Shown here in pieces: positions 1 through 7,918 of a stretch of 64,000 bases of DNA. The notes beneath the pieces are model-generated. The model was not told the DNA's origin. It ran no database searches and was given only the letters and a program-made list of their open reading frames with translations. Source of the stretch: Streptomyces luteolifulvus (GTDB lineage Bacteria; Actinomycetota; Actinomycetes; Streptomycetales; Streptomycetaceae); NCBI RefSeq assembly GCF_008806595.1, contig NZ_VZRB01000025.1, positions 62,001 through 126,000 of the forward strand. The letters run 5' to 3'. Position 1 is the stretch's first letter. Every line of letters begins with the position of its first letter. Made by a program: the position numbers and the translations under genes.

Positions 1-249
1 ATCCAGGCCCGGCTGACCCCGCAGACCGCGCACGAGGCCATGGTCACCGCCCGGCGCTACGGCGGCCACGACGCTCTCGCGGCGGGCATCGTCGACCACG
101 CGGTGGACGAGGCGGCCGTCCGCACCACCGCACTCGAGATCGCAACTGCCCTGGTGGCAAAGGCGGGCGACACGCTCGGCACCATCAAGACCCGCATGTA
201 CGCCCCCGCCTTGACCACCCTGCGCGAGACGACCGATCCGCTCGGCTGA
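1..249 (+). CDS. Enoyl-CoA hydratase/isomerase family protein, C-terminal part
   Basis: The reading frame is open from the first base and ends at a TGA at 247-249, so this is the last 82 residues of a gene that begins before the window. The tail (HEAMVTARRYGGHDALAAG, then an IVDHAV segment and a helical end) matches the C-terminal third of crotonase-fold proteins, where the GIVDHAV-type stretch follows the acyl-CoA site. The catalytic region is outside the window, so the substrate cannot be inferred. The next gene is on the opposite strand. Confidence 0.75.
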   Translation: MQARLTPQTAHEAMVTARRYGGHDALAAGIVDHAVDEAAVRTTALEIATALVAKAGDTLGTIKTRMYAPALTTLRETTDPLG

Positions 250-456
250 CAAGCCGTCAACCGGTGGGGCGAGGAAAGAGCGGGCGGCGAGCACCATGTC
301 GAGTCGCCCCGCCGCCGCCTCGTCGTCCTGCCGTTCCGCTCGGGCCAGCTCCTTGGGCCGGGCGGTCTCCAGCATCGGCGTCATGATCACGTATGCGCCG
401 GGCGAGCATGCGCTTTTCCCGTCGCTGACCTGCTGGACCTCGGAGGGCTGCAGGGC

Positions 457-681
457 TCAGGCTTCGTCCGTCCCGTCGTCGGGCACCCAGCGCAGTACGT
501 CGCCGGGCTGACAGCCGAGGGTGCGGCAGATCGCGTCGAGCGTCGTGAACCGCACCGCTTTCGCGCGACCGTTCTTCAGTACGGCGATATTGGCGGGCGT
601 GATACCGACAGCGTCGGCGAACTCGCCCACGGACAAGCCCCGTCCGGCCAGGTGGACGTCGAGGTCCACGATGATCGCCAT
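457..681 (-). CDS. XRE/Cro-type helix-turn-helix regulator, 74 aa
   Basis: This small DNA-binding protein is almost entirely one Cro/CI helix-turn-helix. Residues about 16-45 give the two helices (LSVGEFADAVGITPANIAVL) and the stretch KNGRAKAVRFTTLDAICRTLGCQPGDVL is the usual scaffold end. Its ATG overlaps the stop of the upstream DUF2975 gene in an ATGA, which indicates translational coupling. XRE regulators of this size are commonly paired with DUF2975 membrane proteins. Autoregulation through the palindrome at 1181-1220 is inferred, not shown. Confidence 0.85.
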   Translation of the reverse strand: MAIIVDLDVHLAGRGLSVGEFADAVGITPANIAVLKNGRAKAVRFTTLDAICRTLGCQPGDVLRWVPDDGTDEA

Positions 682-1178
682 CAGACCACCTCGGCCATCT
701 CGGTCTGCAGATCCGTCGCCTTCCGCAGCAGGCTTCGCATGACGACGACGAGCATCGCGAACGACGCCCCCACGCCGACGCTCGCGGCCGCCGCGAACAG
801 CGCGCTGATGAGATCCATACCGTCGCCGGGCGAGGGGATGTCGGCCAGGGCCAGATGCCCCGTGACGCCGAGGGCCAGCAGCGTAGCCACGACCGAGGCC
901 CCGATGATGATGTCGACCCACCGGAACGCCCGCGGTGTGAAGATCGCATCCCGCTGGACCATGGTGAGCAGCATCCACACCGCGACCAGCGCGACCTGGA
1001 CGCAGACGACACCGACGATCGCGACCGTCACATAGGGCGCGGCGAACGGGGCGTACGGCGGGAAGCGGTCGACCTCGTCCGCCGCAGTCGTCGGTATGAC
1101 CACGATCTGGCCGAAGAGACCGAACAGGAACGCTGCGACGATGCCGACCCGGAGCGCGGTGATGAAAGCCTGATGCAT
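681..1178 (-). CDS. DUF2975 membrane protein, 165 aa
   Basis: The protein has four hydrophobic segments at about residues 8-30, 48-75, 88-112 and 122-150, as expected of DUF2975 integral membrane proteins of unknown function. The ATG at 1178 is preferred because the protein family begins here. No Shine-Dalgarno sequence precedes it, so a leaderless transcript is possible. It is followed without a gap by the XRE gene. The pair is divergent from argG and separated from it by an unusual AT-rich palindromic region. A membrane sensor or partner role for the XRE protein is inference only. Confidence 0.8.
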   Translation of the reverse strand: MHQAFITALRVGIVAAFLFGLFGQIVVIPTTAADEVDRFPPYAPFAAPYVTVAIVGVVCVQVALVAVWMLLTMVQRDAIFTPRAFRWVDIIIGASVVATLLALGVTGHLALADIPSPGDGMDLISALFAAAASVGVGASFAMLVVVMRSLLRKATDLQTEMAEVV

Positions 1179-1180
1179 AT

Positions 1181-1220
1181 ATCGATTGTCGATTGATTTC
1201 GATCGAAAATCAATCGATCC
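1181..1220. promoter_or_regulatory. Operator-like palindrome in the DUF2975/argG divergent region
   Basis: Two 11-bp arms, TCGATTGATTT (1189-1199) and AAATCAATCGA (1207-1217), are perfect inverted copies around a 7-bp centre CGATCGA. A further ATCGATTG copy lies at 1181-1188, just upstream of the DUF2975 start. The site sits where a repressor would cover the promoter of the DUF2975-XRE pair. The likely binder is the XRE protein itself (inference). Confidence 0.6.
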
Positions 1221-1238
1221 GAGGAGACACGACGGGAG

Positions 1239-1272
1239 CGTTGCATGGTCATGCGAAATCCTGCATACTCTT
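1239..1272 (+). promoter_or_regulatory. argG promoter with ARG-box-like half sites
   Basis: A good promoter is visible: TTGCAT at 1241-1246, a 17-bp spacer, and CATACT at 1264-1269. This puts the transcription start at about 1276, which is the A of the argG ATG, so the mRNA is probably leaderless. Three TGCAT/ATGCG half sites (1242, 1251, 1262) overlap both promoter boxes and resemble streptomycete ArgR boxes, so repression by arginine through ArgR is likely. Confidence 0.55.
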
Positions 1273-1275
1273 CCC

Positions 1276-2730
1276 ATGTCCAAGGTCCTCACCTCCCTTC
1301 CCGTCGGCGAGCGCGTCGGCATCGCCTTCTCGGGCGGCCTCGACACCTCGGTCGCGGTCGCGTGGATGCGCGACAAGGGCGCCGTCCCGTGCACCTACAC
1401 CGCCGACATCGGCCAGTACGACGAGCCCGACATCGCCTCCGTGCCCGGTCGCGCCAAGACCTACGGTGCCGAGATCGCGCGCCTCGTCGACTGCCGTGCG
1501 GCGCTGGTCGAGGAGGGCCTGGCGGCGCTCACCTGCGGGGCGTTCCACATCCGTTCGGGCGGTCGCGCCTATTTCAACACCACGCCGCTCGGCCGCGCCG
1601 TCACCGGCACGCTCCTGGTCCGGGCGATGCTCGAGGACGACGTACAGATCTGGGGCGACGGCTCGACCTTCAAGGGCAACGACATCGAGCGGTTCTACCG
1701 GTACGGCCTGCTCGCCAACCCGCACCTGCGGATCTACAAACCCTGGCTGGACGCGGACTTCGTGACCGAGCTCGGCGGCCGCAAGGAGATGTCGGAGTGG
1801 CTGCTCGCCCACGGTCTCCCCTACCGCGACAGCACGGAGAAGGCGTACTCCACCGACGCCAACATCTGGGGCGCCACCCACGAGGCCAAGACCCTGGAGC
1901 ACCTGGACACCGGCGTGGAGACCGTGCAGCCCATCATGGGCGTGCGGTTCTGGGACCCCTCGGTCGAGATCGCCGCCGAGGACGTGACGGTCGGCTTCGA
2001 CCAGGGCCGCCCCGTGACGATCAACGGCAAGGAGTTCGCCTCCCCCGTCGACCTGGTGATGGAGGCCAACGCCATCGGCGGCCGCCACGGCCTCGGCATG
2101 TCGGACCAGATCGAGAACCGGATCATCGAGGCCAAGAGCCGCGGCATCTACGAGGCGCCCGGCATGGCCCTGCTGCACGCGGCCTACGAGCGCCTGGTCA
2201 ACGCGATCCACAACGAGGACACCCTCGCCCAGTACCACACCGAGGGACGGCGCCTCGGCCGGCTGATGTACGAGGGCCGCTGGCTGGACCCGCAGTCGCT
2301 GATGATCCGGGAATCGCTGCAGCGCTGGGTCGGCTCGGCCGTCACCGGCGAGGTGACGCTGCGGCTGCGGCGCGGTGAGGACTACTCGGTCCTCGACACC
2401 ACGGGCCCGGCGTTCAGCTACCACCCGGACAAGCTGTCCATGGAGCGCACCGAGGACTCGGCCTTCGGCCCGGTGGACCGGATCGGCCAGCTCACCATGC
2501 GCAACCTCGACATCGCGGACTCGCGCGCCAAGCTGGAGCAGTACGCCGGGCTCGGCCTGATCGGCACCGGCTCCCCCGCCATCGGTGCCGCCCAGGCGGC
2601 CGCCACCGGACTGATCGGCACCATGCCGGAGATGCCGGAGGGCGGCGCCGAAGCCATCGCCTCCCGGGGCGAGGTCTCCGAGGACGAGGAGCTGCTGGAC
2701 CGCGCGGCGATGGAGTTCGGGACGGACTGA
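1276..2730 (+). CDS. argG: Argininosuccinate synthase
   Basis: This enzyme joins citrulline and aspartate with ATP to give argininosuccinate, the penultimate step of arginine synthesis in the cytosol. The N-terminal PP-loop motif is clear (FSGGLDTSVAV, about residues 17-27). The length of 484 residues fits the longer ArgG type found in Streptomyces and some proteobacteria. The ATG at 1276 is chosen over an in-frame ATG at 1186 because homology starts here and because the promoter boxes fit a leaderless start. The gene stands alone, with a strong terminator at 2753-2801. Confidence 0.96.
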   Translation: MSKVLTSLPVGERVGIAFSGGLDTSVAVAWMRDKGAVPCTYTADIGQYDEPDIASVPGRAKTYGAEIARLVDCRAALVEEGLAALTCGAFHIRSGGRAYFNTTPLGRAVTGTLLVRAMLEDDVQIWGDGSTFKGNDIERFYRYGLLANPHLRIYKPWLDADFVTELGGRKEMSEWLLAHGLPYRDSTEKAYSTDANIWGATHEAKTLEHLDTGVETVQPIMGVRFWDPSVEIAAEDVTVGFDQGRPVTINGKEFASPVDLVMEANAIGGRHGLGMSDQIENRIIEAKSRGIYEAPGMALLHAAYERLVNAIHNEDTLAQYHTEGRRLGRLMYEGRWLDPQSLMIRESLQRWVGSAVTGEVTLRLRRGEDYSVLDTTGPAFSYHPDKLSMERTEDSAFGPVDRIGQLTMRNLDIADSRAKLEQYAGLGLIGTGSPAIGAAQAAATGLIGTMPEMPEGGAEAIASRGEVSEDEELLDRAAMEFGTD

Positions 2731-2752
2731 CCGCCCCCCGCGGGGATACCCC

Positions 2753-2801
2753 ACGGCGAAGGCCGGCGCGGCGCCATCGGCGTCGAGCCGGCCTTCGCCG
2801 T
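2753..2801 (+). terminator. Terminator after argG
   Basis: A perfect 15-bp inverted repeat, ACGGCGAAGGCCGGC (2753-2767) and its complement (2787-2801), has a 19-nt loop and lies 22 nt after the argG stop. There is no U-tract, as is usual for high-GC actinomycetes. Confidence 0.8.
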
Positions 2802-2887
2802 TCTGGCAGGCGCGGCCGCCAGAGGGGCACGGTGCCACCCTGTGCCCCTCACGCCCCTCCCGCCTCAGCTGATGCGTGTCATAGCCG

Positions 2888-2944
2888 TTGACCCCAAACT
2901 GACAGGGCAGCACAATGAGCGCGCATGCCCTGAGAGCGCTCTCA
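2888..2944 (+). promoter_or_regulatory. Promoter and LacI-type operator for the gene at 3001
   Basis: TTGACC (2888-2893), a 17-bp spacer and CACAAT (2911-2916) form a promoter. The perfect 14-bp palindrome TGAGAGCGCTCTCA follows at 2931-2944. The palindrome has the GAGCGCTC core of LacI-family operators such as the streptomycete CebR box. An identical copy stands in front of the GH64 gene at 59818-59831. The 2731-3000 stretch holds no gene; it contains only the argG terminator and this regulatory site. Confidence 0.7.
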
Positions 2945-3000
2945 GAACACGCCCCGCCTCCACGTCCCGCACCGTGAACCCGCGACCTCCGAGGAGATCA

Positions 3001-4389
3001 ATGACCGGCAGCCAAGGCTCGGTGTTCAGCCGCCGTGCGCTCATAGGAACGGGACTCGGTGTCGGCGCAGCGGCGTTGGCCGCAGCCGGCTCCGGCGCGG
3101 CGCATGCGGCTCGGCCCCCGTACGCCGCCGAAGCCTCAGCCCCGCGCCGGGCGTATGCGTTCCTCGACGCCGCCATGGACGCCTACCCGGATCACGGCAC
3201 CACCCGGCTGGCCCAGAGCTACACCGACCAGGCCGGCCTGTTCAGCACGGCGTTCACCTACGACAACGCCCTGGTGATCCTGGCGAACCTCGCGTCCCGC
3301 ACCAAGAACGCCCGCTCCCGGGCCACGGCACTCGGCGACGCGCTCCTCTACGCCCAGGCCCATGACCCGGCGTACGACGACGGCAGACTGCGCCAGGCCT
3401 ACAACGTCGGGCCGTACACCTATTACGACGGTTCCTCGCAGCCCGACGGCTTCGTACGGCCGGACGGCACGGCCAACGTCGGAACCCAGTTCGGCTTCAC
3501 CGGCACCGCAGTGGGCGACATGGCCTGGGCCGGCATCGCGCTGAGCGCACTCGCCCGCCGTACCGGAGAACGGCGTTTCCTCACCGGCGCCGTACGGATC
3601 GGCGAGTGGATCGACCGCGTCGCGCGCACCGACGAACCCCTCGGCGGCTACAAGTTCGGCGTCGACGGCGCCGGCAAGAAACTGCCCTACACCGCGACCG
3701 AGCACAACACCGACCTGGTCGGCCTGTTCGGACAGCTCGCCCGGCTCACCGGGGACCGGGTGTGGCTGGAGCGGCGCGCGCGTGCCGCGGCCTTCGTCAG
3801 GAAGATGTGGGAGCCGTCCGGAGGCTTCTTCTACACCGGTTCCGACGACGGCGTGACGATCAACAAGTCGCCCATTCCCGAGGACACCCAGACCTGGACC
3901 CAGCTCGCCCTCGCCTCCCCCGCCCATGCGCGGTCGGTGGACTGGGCGAGGACCGAACTGGCCGTGCTGGACACGGCCGACCGACGCAACAGCACGGTGC
4001 CGGCGGGCCAGTCCTACGAAGGCGTCACCTTCAGCTCCGCCAGTCTCCTCGCGAACGAGGACGCCCCGATCGCGCAGTTCCAGCCCAAGCCCGATCGCAG
4101 CGGCGTCTGGTTCGAGGGAACCGCCCACCTTGCGCTCGCCCTGCGCAACCGGCACGCCCCCGGCGACGAAGGACGCGCCCGGCGGCTGATCGCCTCCATC
4201 GAGCGGGCACAGGACCGGCTCGGCGGCAACCAGACCGTCGGGGGCAAGGCGCTGCCGGGGAAGTCCGGAGTCGTCTCGGCGAGCAGCCCGCTCGACACCG
4301 GTTTCGGGTTCGGCTACTACCCCTACCGGCACACGGGAGCCACCGCCTGGTACCTGATGGCGGTGGCACGCGCGAACCCCCTGCGGTGA
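3001..4389 (+). CDS. Tat-exported protein with likely (alpha/alpha)6-barrel glycosidase fold
   Basis: The ATG at 3001 is preceded by GAGGAG, whereas the frame remains open upstream without a ribosome site. The N-terminus is a twin-arginine signal (SRRALIG at residues 10-16, then a hydrophobic Ala/Gly run, with cleavage likely after AHA near residue 36). The mature part is about 425 residues of repeated helix pairs with aromatic-rich loops such as YNVGPYTYYDGSSQPDGF and EHNTDLVGLFGQL, which resembles barrel enzymes that act on oligosaccharides. I cannot name the family or catalytic residues. The LacI-type operator shared with the GH64 glucanase gene supports a role in glucan breakdown (inference). 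Confidence 0.7.
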   Translation: MTGSQGSVFSRRALIGTGLGVGAAALAAAGSGAAHAARPPYAAEASAPRRAYAFLDAAMDAYPDHGTTRLAQSYTDQAGLFSTAFTYDNALVILANLASRTKNARSRATALGDALLYAQAHDPAYDDGRLRQAYNVGPYTYYDGSSQPDGFVRPDGTANVGTQFGFTGTAVGDMAWAGIALSALARRTGERRFLTGAVRIGEWIDRVARTDEPLGGYKFGVDGAGKKLPYTATEHNTDLVGLFGQLARLTGDRVWLERRARAAAFVRKMWEPSGGFFYTGSDDGVTINKSPIPEDTQTWTQLALASPAHARSVDWARTELAVLDTADRRNSTVPAGQSYEGVTFSSASLLANEDAPIAQFQPKPDRSGVWFEGTAHLALALRNRHAPGDEGRARRLIASIERAQDRLGGNQTVGGKALPGKSGVVSASSPLDTGFGFGYYPYRHTGATAWYLMAVARANPLR

Positions 4390-4395
4390 GCGCCC

Positions 4396-4424
4396 GCGGT
4401 GAGGCGCACGGATCGCCTCACCGC
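4396..4424. terminator. Convergent terminator
   Basis: The inverted repeat GCGGTGAGGCG (4396-4406) and CGCCTCACCGC (4414-4424) has a 7-nt loop. It lies between the plus-strand Tat-protein gene and the minus-strand hydrogenase operon and could serve both. Confidence 0.7.
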
Positions 4425-4447
4425 TGTCACGCGTCATCTGCCGGGGA

Positions 4448-4579
4448 TCACATGCTCTTCAGCTTCATGTAGCGGCGGACCTCCGGCAGTTCGGTCAGGG
4501 CGATCAGAGCCACGACCGCCGAGACCGCTGCGACCGCGGCTCTCACTACGCCGGCGGGGATGAAGATGCCGTTCTTCAT
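4448..4579 (-). CDS. DUF6893-type small membrane protein, 43 aa
   Basis: The protein is one membrane helix (about residues 7-28, rich in Val and Ala) followed by a basic tail, LPEVRRYMKLKSM. This fits the DUF6893 small proteins common in actinomycetes. The ATG is preceded by a GAGGAGG ribosome site (4590-4600 region, minus strand). It is the last gene of the hydrogenase operon. Its role is unknown; a membrane tether or stray passenger are both possible. Confidence 0.7.
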   Translation of the reverse strand: MKNGIFIPAGVVRAAVAAVSAVVALIALTELPEVRRYMKLKSM

Positions 4580-4586
4580 GGCGGGT

Positions 4587-5348
4587 TCACCTCCTCTCGG
4601 CGTCGGCCAGAATGTCCGTGACCACGGACTCGACGAAGGGCACGGAGCGCTCGACCGCGTCGCGGACCGGTCCGCTGAGGCCGACGACGACATCGATCTC
4701 GTCGCCGTTCATGCGGATCTGCGGCTCGCAGCCGACGACGAGGACACGGGGCAGCTGCCCGTCGCCGAGGCTCCGGGCGAGGGCGAGGACCTTGACGGGG
4801 TCCATGGCATGTGCCTCGGGCGTGCCGCCTGCGGGGAGTTGCGCGAGGTCGGGCTCGATGAGGCTGAGCGTCCCGGGCGGCTGTCCGTGCGGCGTGGCGT
4901 CCAGCAGGACGACGGTGTCGTAGCCGTCCAGCATGCGGTAGGCGAGGTCCATGCCGCGGATGCCGAAGTCGGCGACGTGGACGCCGTCGGGCAGCGGGCG
5001 GCGGGCCAGCGCCGCCGCGGCCTCGGGCCCGAAGCCGTCGTCGGCCATGAAGATGTTGCCGACGCCCGCGACCAGTACCCGGTGGCCCGGCGGGCCGCCG
5101 GCGGGCCCGGTGAGCGGTTCGAGCTCGTCGGGGGCGAAGAAGAACCGGTGGCCGATCTGGCTCGCGGCACCGAGGTCACGGCCCGGGTCTCCTTCGAGGA
5201 CGACGGCGACATGCACCTGTCCCTCGAAGTCCTCCTCCACGGCGGCGACTTCGGCGATCCGTCCGTCCAGGGCCAGGTCCATGATGTCCGCCCGCCGGGA
5301 CGGCCGCAGCCGCACCCGAGTGCCGGGACGGTAGGAGACGCCGTTCAC
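4587..5348 (-). CDS. [NiFe] hydrogenase maturation protease with N-terminal extra domain
   Basis: This endopeptidase should cut the C-terminal extension from the large subunit after nickel insertion. Residues 90-253 are a HybD/HycI-type protease with GVGNIFMADDGFGPE. The three residues that read nickel in HybD correspond to Glu109, Asp150 and His180. Residues 1-85 form an added small beta-rich segment (VSYRPGTRVRLRP onward) that ordinary proteases of this family lack. The GTG start at 5348 overlaps the TGA of the preceding gene (GTGA). The matching substrate is the 27-residue tail of the large subunit encoded at 8445. Confidence 0.85.
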   Translation of the reverse strand: MNGVSYRPGTRVRLRPSRRADIMDLALDGRIAEVAAVEEDFEGQVHVAVVLEGDPGRDLGAASQIGHRFFFAPDELEPLTGPAGGPPGHRVLVAGVGNIFMADDGFGPEAAAALARRPLPDGVHVADFGIRGMDLAYRMLDGYDTVVLLDATPHGQPPGTLSLIEPDLAQLPAGGTPEAHAMDPVKVLALARSLGDGQLPRVLVVGCEPQIRMNGDEIDVVVGLSGPVRDAVERSVPFVESVVTDILADAERR

Positions 5349-6385
5349 TTTCCCTCCCGCGGGGCCGCGTTGAACTCGCGGATGGTGCCGTGCAGCGCCA
5401 TCAGGTCGTCGGTGCCGAGCCCGGCGCAGCGGTCGAGGATCTCGCGCGCCCGTGGGTCGCTCGCCCGTGCCTCGGCCCGTTCCTCCTCGGTCAGGCTCAG
5501 CACGCTCAGCACGAGCAGCTGGTCGATCTCGGTTCCGTCGAAGAGGTCGCCCGGGCTTTCGGGCGCGACCCGCGGGAAGTCGTACAGCGTGACCGGTGAG
5601 GACAGCACGGTGCGGGCCCGGCCGTCGCCCTGGTCGGTGCCGACGAGCACCGGCCAGGTGCCCTCGTTGCGGCAGGCGGCGGCGTGGTCGCGCAGCGAGG
5701 CGGGCGGGTCGAGGAGGGAGACGAAGCGGCCACGGTCGCTGTGCAGCACGGTGTGGGTGGAGACGAAGGCGTACGAGGCCGCCTCCTCCCTCGTGTGCCG
5801 GGTCCCGGGGTCGGGGACGGGGCAGGCGGTGCTGTTGGAGATCCGGACGGTCAGCCGGCGTACGCCGTCCGCGACCGGTTCGGCCGTGACCTCGACGGTG
5901 CCGGTGAGCCGCTGCCACTCCCGTACGAGACAGGCGTCCCCGCCCGGCAGCTCCTCGGTGTCGGTGCCCTCGGGGAGGTCGACGGCCGCCCGGCCGGCGG
6001 CGCCGGTCAGCACGACCTCGCGTTCGGTCACTTCCTGCCAGCTGACGTAGCGTTCCCCGCCCACGGTCAGCGCGTCGACGGGACGGCCGTACTGGGTCAC
6101 GGTGCGGTTCACCACCTGAAGGAAACGCACCCGCACCGTGAGGTCGTCGGCGGGCCCCTCGTGGAGTACGCGGGTGGTCATGGCGGCCGGTTCGCCGAGC
6201 GCGTCGGCGCAGGCGGCGGGGAAGACACCGCCGAAGGTCCAGCGTTTGGCGTTCTTCAGCGCGGACCGGCGGTAGGGCCACAGCAGATAGCCCTCGTAGA
6301 GGCAGGTCCGGGTGATCTTCTCGACCTCCGAGAGGTCGGAGAGATCCGGGAGATCCGGGAGGTCCGAAGGGTCGGTGCGGGTCAT
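5345..6385 (-). CDS. Hydrogenase-cluster protein of unknown function, 346 aa
   Basis: I do not recognise a named domain. The N-terminus has a short Asp-Leu repeat (DPSDLPDLPDLSDLSEVE). The rest is a soluble alpha/beta protein without cysteine clusters or membrane segments. It overlaps both neighbours by a few bases, so it is made together with the DUF6084 protein and the maturation protease. Proteins of this kind occur beside actinobacterial high-affinity hydrogenases (recalled, not checked), which suggests an assembly or electron-transfer support role. Confidence 0.75.
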   Translation of the reverse strand: MTRTDPSDLPDLPDLSDLSEVEKITRTCLYEGYLLWPYRRSALKNAKRWTFGGVFPAACADALGEPAAMTTRVLHEGPADDLTVRVRFLQVVNRTVTQYGRPVDALTVGGERYVSWQEVTEREVVLTGAAGRAAVDLPEGTDTEELPGGDACLVREWQRLTGTVEVTAEPVADGVRRLTVRISNSTACPVPDPGTRHTREEAASYAFVSTHTVLHSDRGRFVSLLDPPASLRDHAAACRNEGTWPVLVGTDQGDGRARTVLSSPVTLYDFPRVAPESPGDLFDGTEIDQLLVLSVLSLTEEERAEARASDPRAREILDRCAGLGTDDLMALHGTIREFNAAPREGK

Positions 6386-7080
6386 GTGGTGGTGGTCCCC
6401 GAGTGGTGGAGGGCGGCGCCGTCGAGCAGGGCGCGCACGGCGTCGTCCGGGGTGCCGAGGACGTGCCGGGCGCGGTAGGCGTCGAGGCGGTCGTAGGTCT
6501 CGCGGGACAGCCGCAGCCAGGGGCTGCCCGCGTGGTAGCGGTCGGTCAGGGAGTGCCAGAGGGCGGCGGGGAGGGCGTAGCGGCTGTCGCCGTCGCTCCA
6601 GGAGATCCGGGAGGCGGTGAGGCCGCCCGAGCCCGGCGCTCGATGGAAAACGGTGCCGCTGAAGAGGAAGTCCAGCGGCACGTCGCCCTCACCGACGGCT
6701 CGCAGATATTTGGTGACGGCCAGTTCGGTGTCGTACGAGCACTCGACGGGGATCTGCACCGTCGTACGCTCGTCGAAGGCCGGGACATGGACCGTGGTCC
6801 GCGTCCAGGTGAGCGGCCGCATGCCGGTCGCCCACTGCTCGGGCGCCCCGAACAACTCGCGGAGCGCCTCCTCGGAGTCGGGGCCGTAGCGGCGGCGGGC
6901 GACGTCGATGCGGAGGACGGCGGTCAGGGCGACGGAGCTGACGGGTCCGCCGCCCGTCCGGGTGATGTCCAGGCCGAAGCGGAGGGTGGGCAGCGCGGCG
7001 AAGCGCTCCTCCTCCGCTCCGGTGACGGCGAAGGCCAGGTCCGGTGCCGCGGAAGCGGACAGCGCGGGCGGCGCCGTCAT
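6382..7080 (-). CDS. DUF6084 family protein, 232 aa
   Basis: This is a soluble protein with the pattern of DUF6084: an N-terminal beta segment (PDLAFAVTGAEEERFAALPTL region), a central WTRTTVHVPAF motif and a helical end. It overlaps the next gene in an ATGA at 6382-6385. The function is unknown. The fixed place in the hydrogenase operon argues for a role specific to this enzyme, for example in carrying or protecting the subunits. Confidence 0.75.
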   Translation of the reverse strand: MTAPPALSASAAPDLAFAVTGAEEERFAALPTLRFGLDITRTGGGPVSSVALTAVLRIDVARRRYGPDSEEALRELFGAPEQWATGMRPLTWTRTTVHVPAFDERTTVQIPVECSYDTELAVTKYLRAVGEGDVPLDFLFSGTVFHRAPGSGGLTASRISWSDGDSRYALPAALWHSLTDRYHAGSPWLRLSRETYDRLDAYRARHVLGTPDDAVRALLDGAALHHSGTTTT

Positions 7081-7283
7081 GCCGGGGAGAGGTTGGGCAT
7101 GTCCGGCAGGACCGGGTTGTGGTGCCGGGCGTTGATGCCGGTGGAGCGGCGGGCCGTGGAGCGGTCGTCGCGGCGGTGGCCCGGCTGACGCTTGTAGAAA
7201 CCGCGGTGGTTGCCGCGCCGTACGCCGGCGACGTGCGCGGGCTTGTCGGGCTCGACGTCGGGTGTGCCTACGGTGATGCCCAT
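7077..7283 (-). CDS. Basic 68-aa protein of the hydrogenase operon
   Basis: The protein is short, highly charged and rich in Arg and His (VRRGNHRGFYKRQPGHRRDD, then NARHHNPVLPDMPNL). It has no predicted membrane segment or known domain. Its ATG lies 16 bases inside the end of the DUF5947 gene, and its stop overlaps the DUF6084 start, which supports real translation. The His-rich basic character would suit a small binding partner of the hydrogenase, but this is a guess. Confidence 0.65.
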   Translation of the reverse strand: MGITVGTPDVEPDKPAHVAGVRRGNHRGFYKRQPGHRRDDRSTARRSTGINARHHNPVLPDMPNLSPA

Positions 7284-7918
7284 GACGCCTCCTCGGTGGT
7301 GAAGGGGGTGGGTTCGGTCAGTCCTCGGAAGAAGTCCTCGACCCGCTGCCACACCTCAGGGCCGCCGTCCAGTCCCTTCCAGTGTGCGCGCACGACGGCG
7401 ACCAGGCGGTAGCAGTCGTCGAGCGGGAGCAGCCAGTGCTCGCTCGCCCCGTGGGCCCGGTTCACCAGCAGTGCCTGTACGTCGGGAACGAGGCCCGGCA
7501 GGTCGGGATGGCCCTGCTCGACCTCCCGCCAGCTCTCGGGGGGAACGGTCGCCCGCAGCGCGCCCAGTGGGCTCGGGTAGGCCGCGGTGACCTCCCCGCT
7601 CTCTCCGGAACGGGTGAAGAAGGCGAGGGAGACGGGGACTTGGAGGCCCGCCCACACGGCGTCGTCGATGCGGCAGCCGTCGAGCCGCCGCCGCTCCTCG
7701 GGCAGCAGCCGGTAGCCGCCGCCCGAGGTGGCGTCGTGGTCGAAGAGCACGGCACAGGCGCGGCAGGCACAGGACACGGCGCCCGTGGCGGGCTGGAGGA
7801 CATGGCGGTGCGGGACTCCCGGCGGCAGCGGCTCGGCGCACAGGTCGCACCGCTCCTCGCGGGTGTCGTGTCCCTGGGCCCGGGCGGCCTGCCGGGCCAC
7901 CCGCCGCAGTCCGCTCAT
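7268..7918 (-). CDS. DUF5947 family protein, 216 aa
   Basis: The N-terminal 60 residues hold paired cysteines (CDLCAEPL, then CACRAC) that look like a zinc or iron site. The C-terminal two thirds are a mixed alpha/beta domain ending in WQRVEDFFRGLTEP. The start ATG overlaps the stop of the NifU-like gene in an ATGA. DUF5947 proteins are known to me only from hydrogenase gene clusters of actinobacteria. A metal-binding or redox role is suggested by the cysteines. Confidence 0.75.
   Translation of the reverse strand: MSGLRRVARQAARAQGHDTREERCDLCAEPLPPGVPHRHVLQPATGAVSCACRACAVLFDHDATSGGGYRLLPEERRRLDGCRIDDAVWAGLQVPVSLAFFTRSGESGEVTAAYPSPLGALRATVPPESWREVEQGHPDLPGLVPDVQALLVNRAHGASEHWLLPLDDCYRLVAVVRAHWKGLDGGPEVWQRVEDFFRGLTEPTPFTTEEASWASP

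Noticed and set aside
1186..1275. Longer argG start at 1186
   Set aside because: The extra 30 residues have no family similarity and would overlap the operator and promoter boxes.
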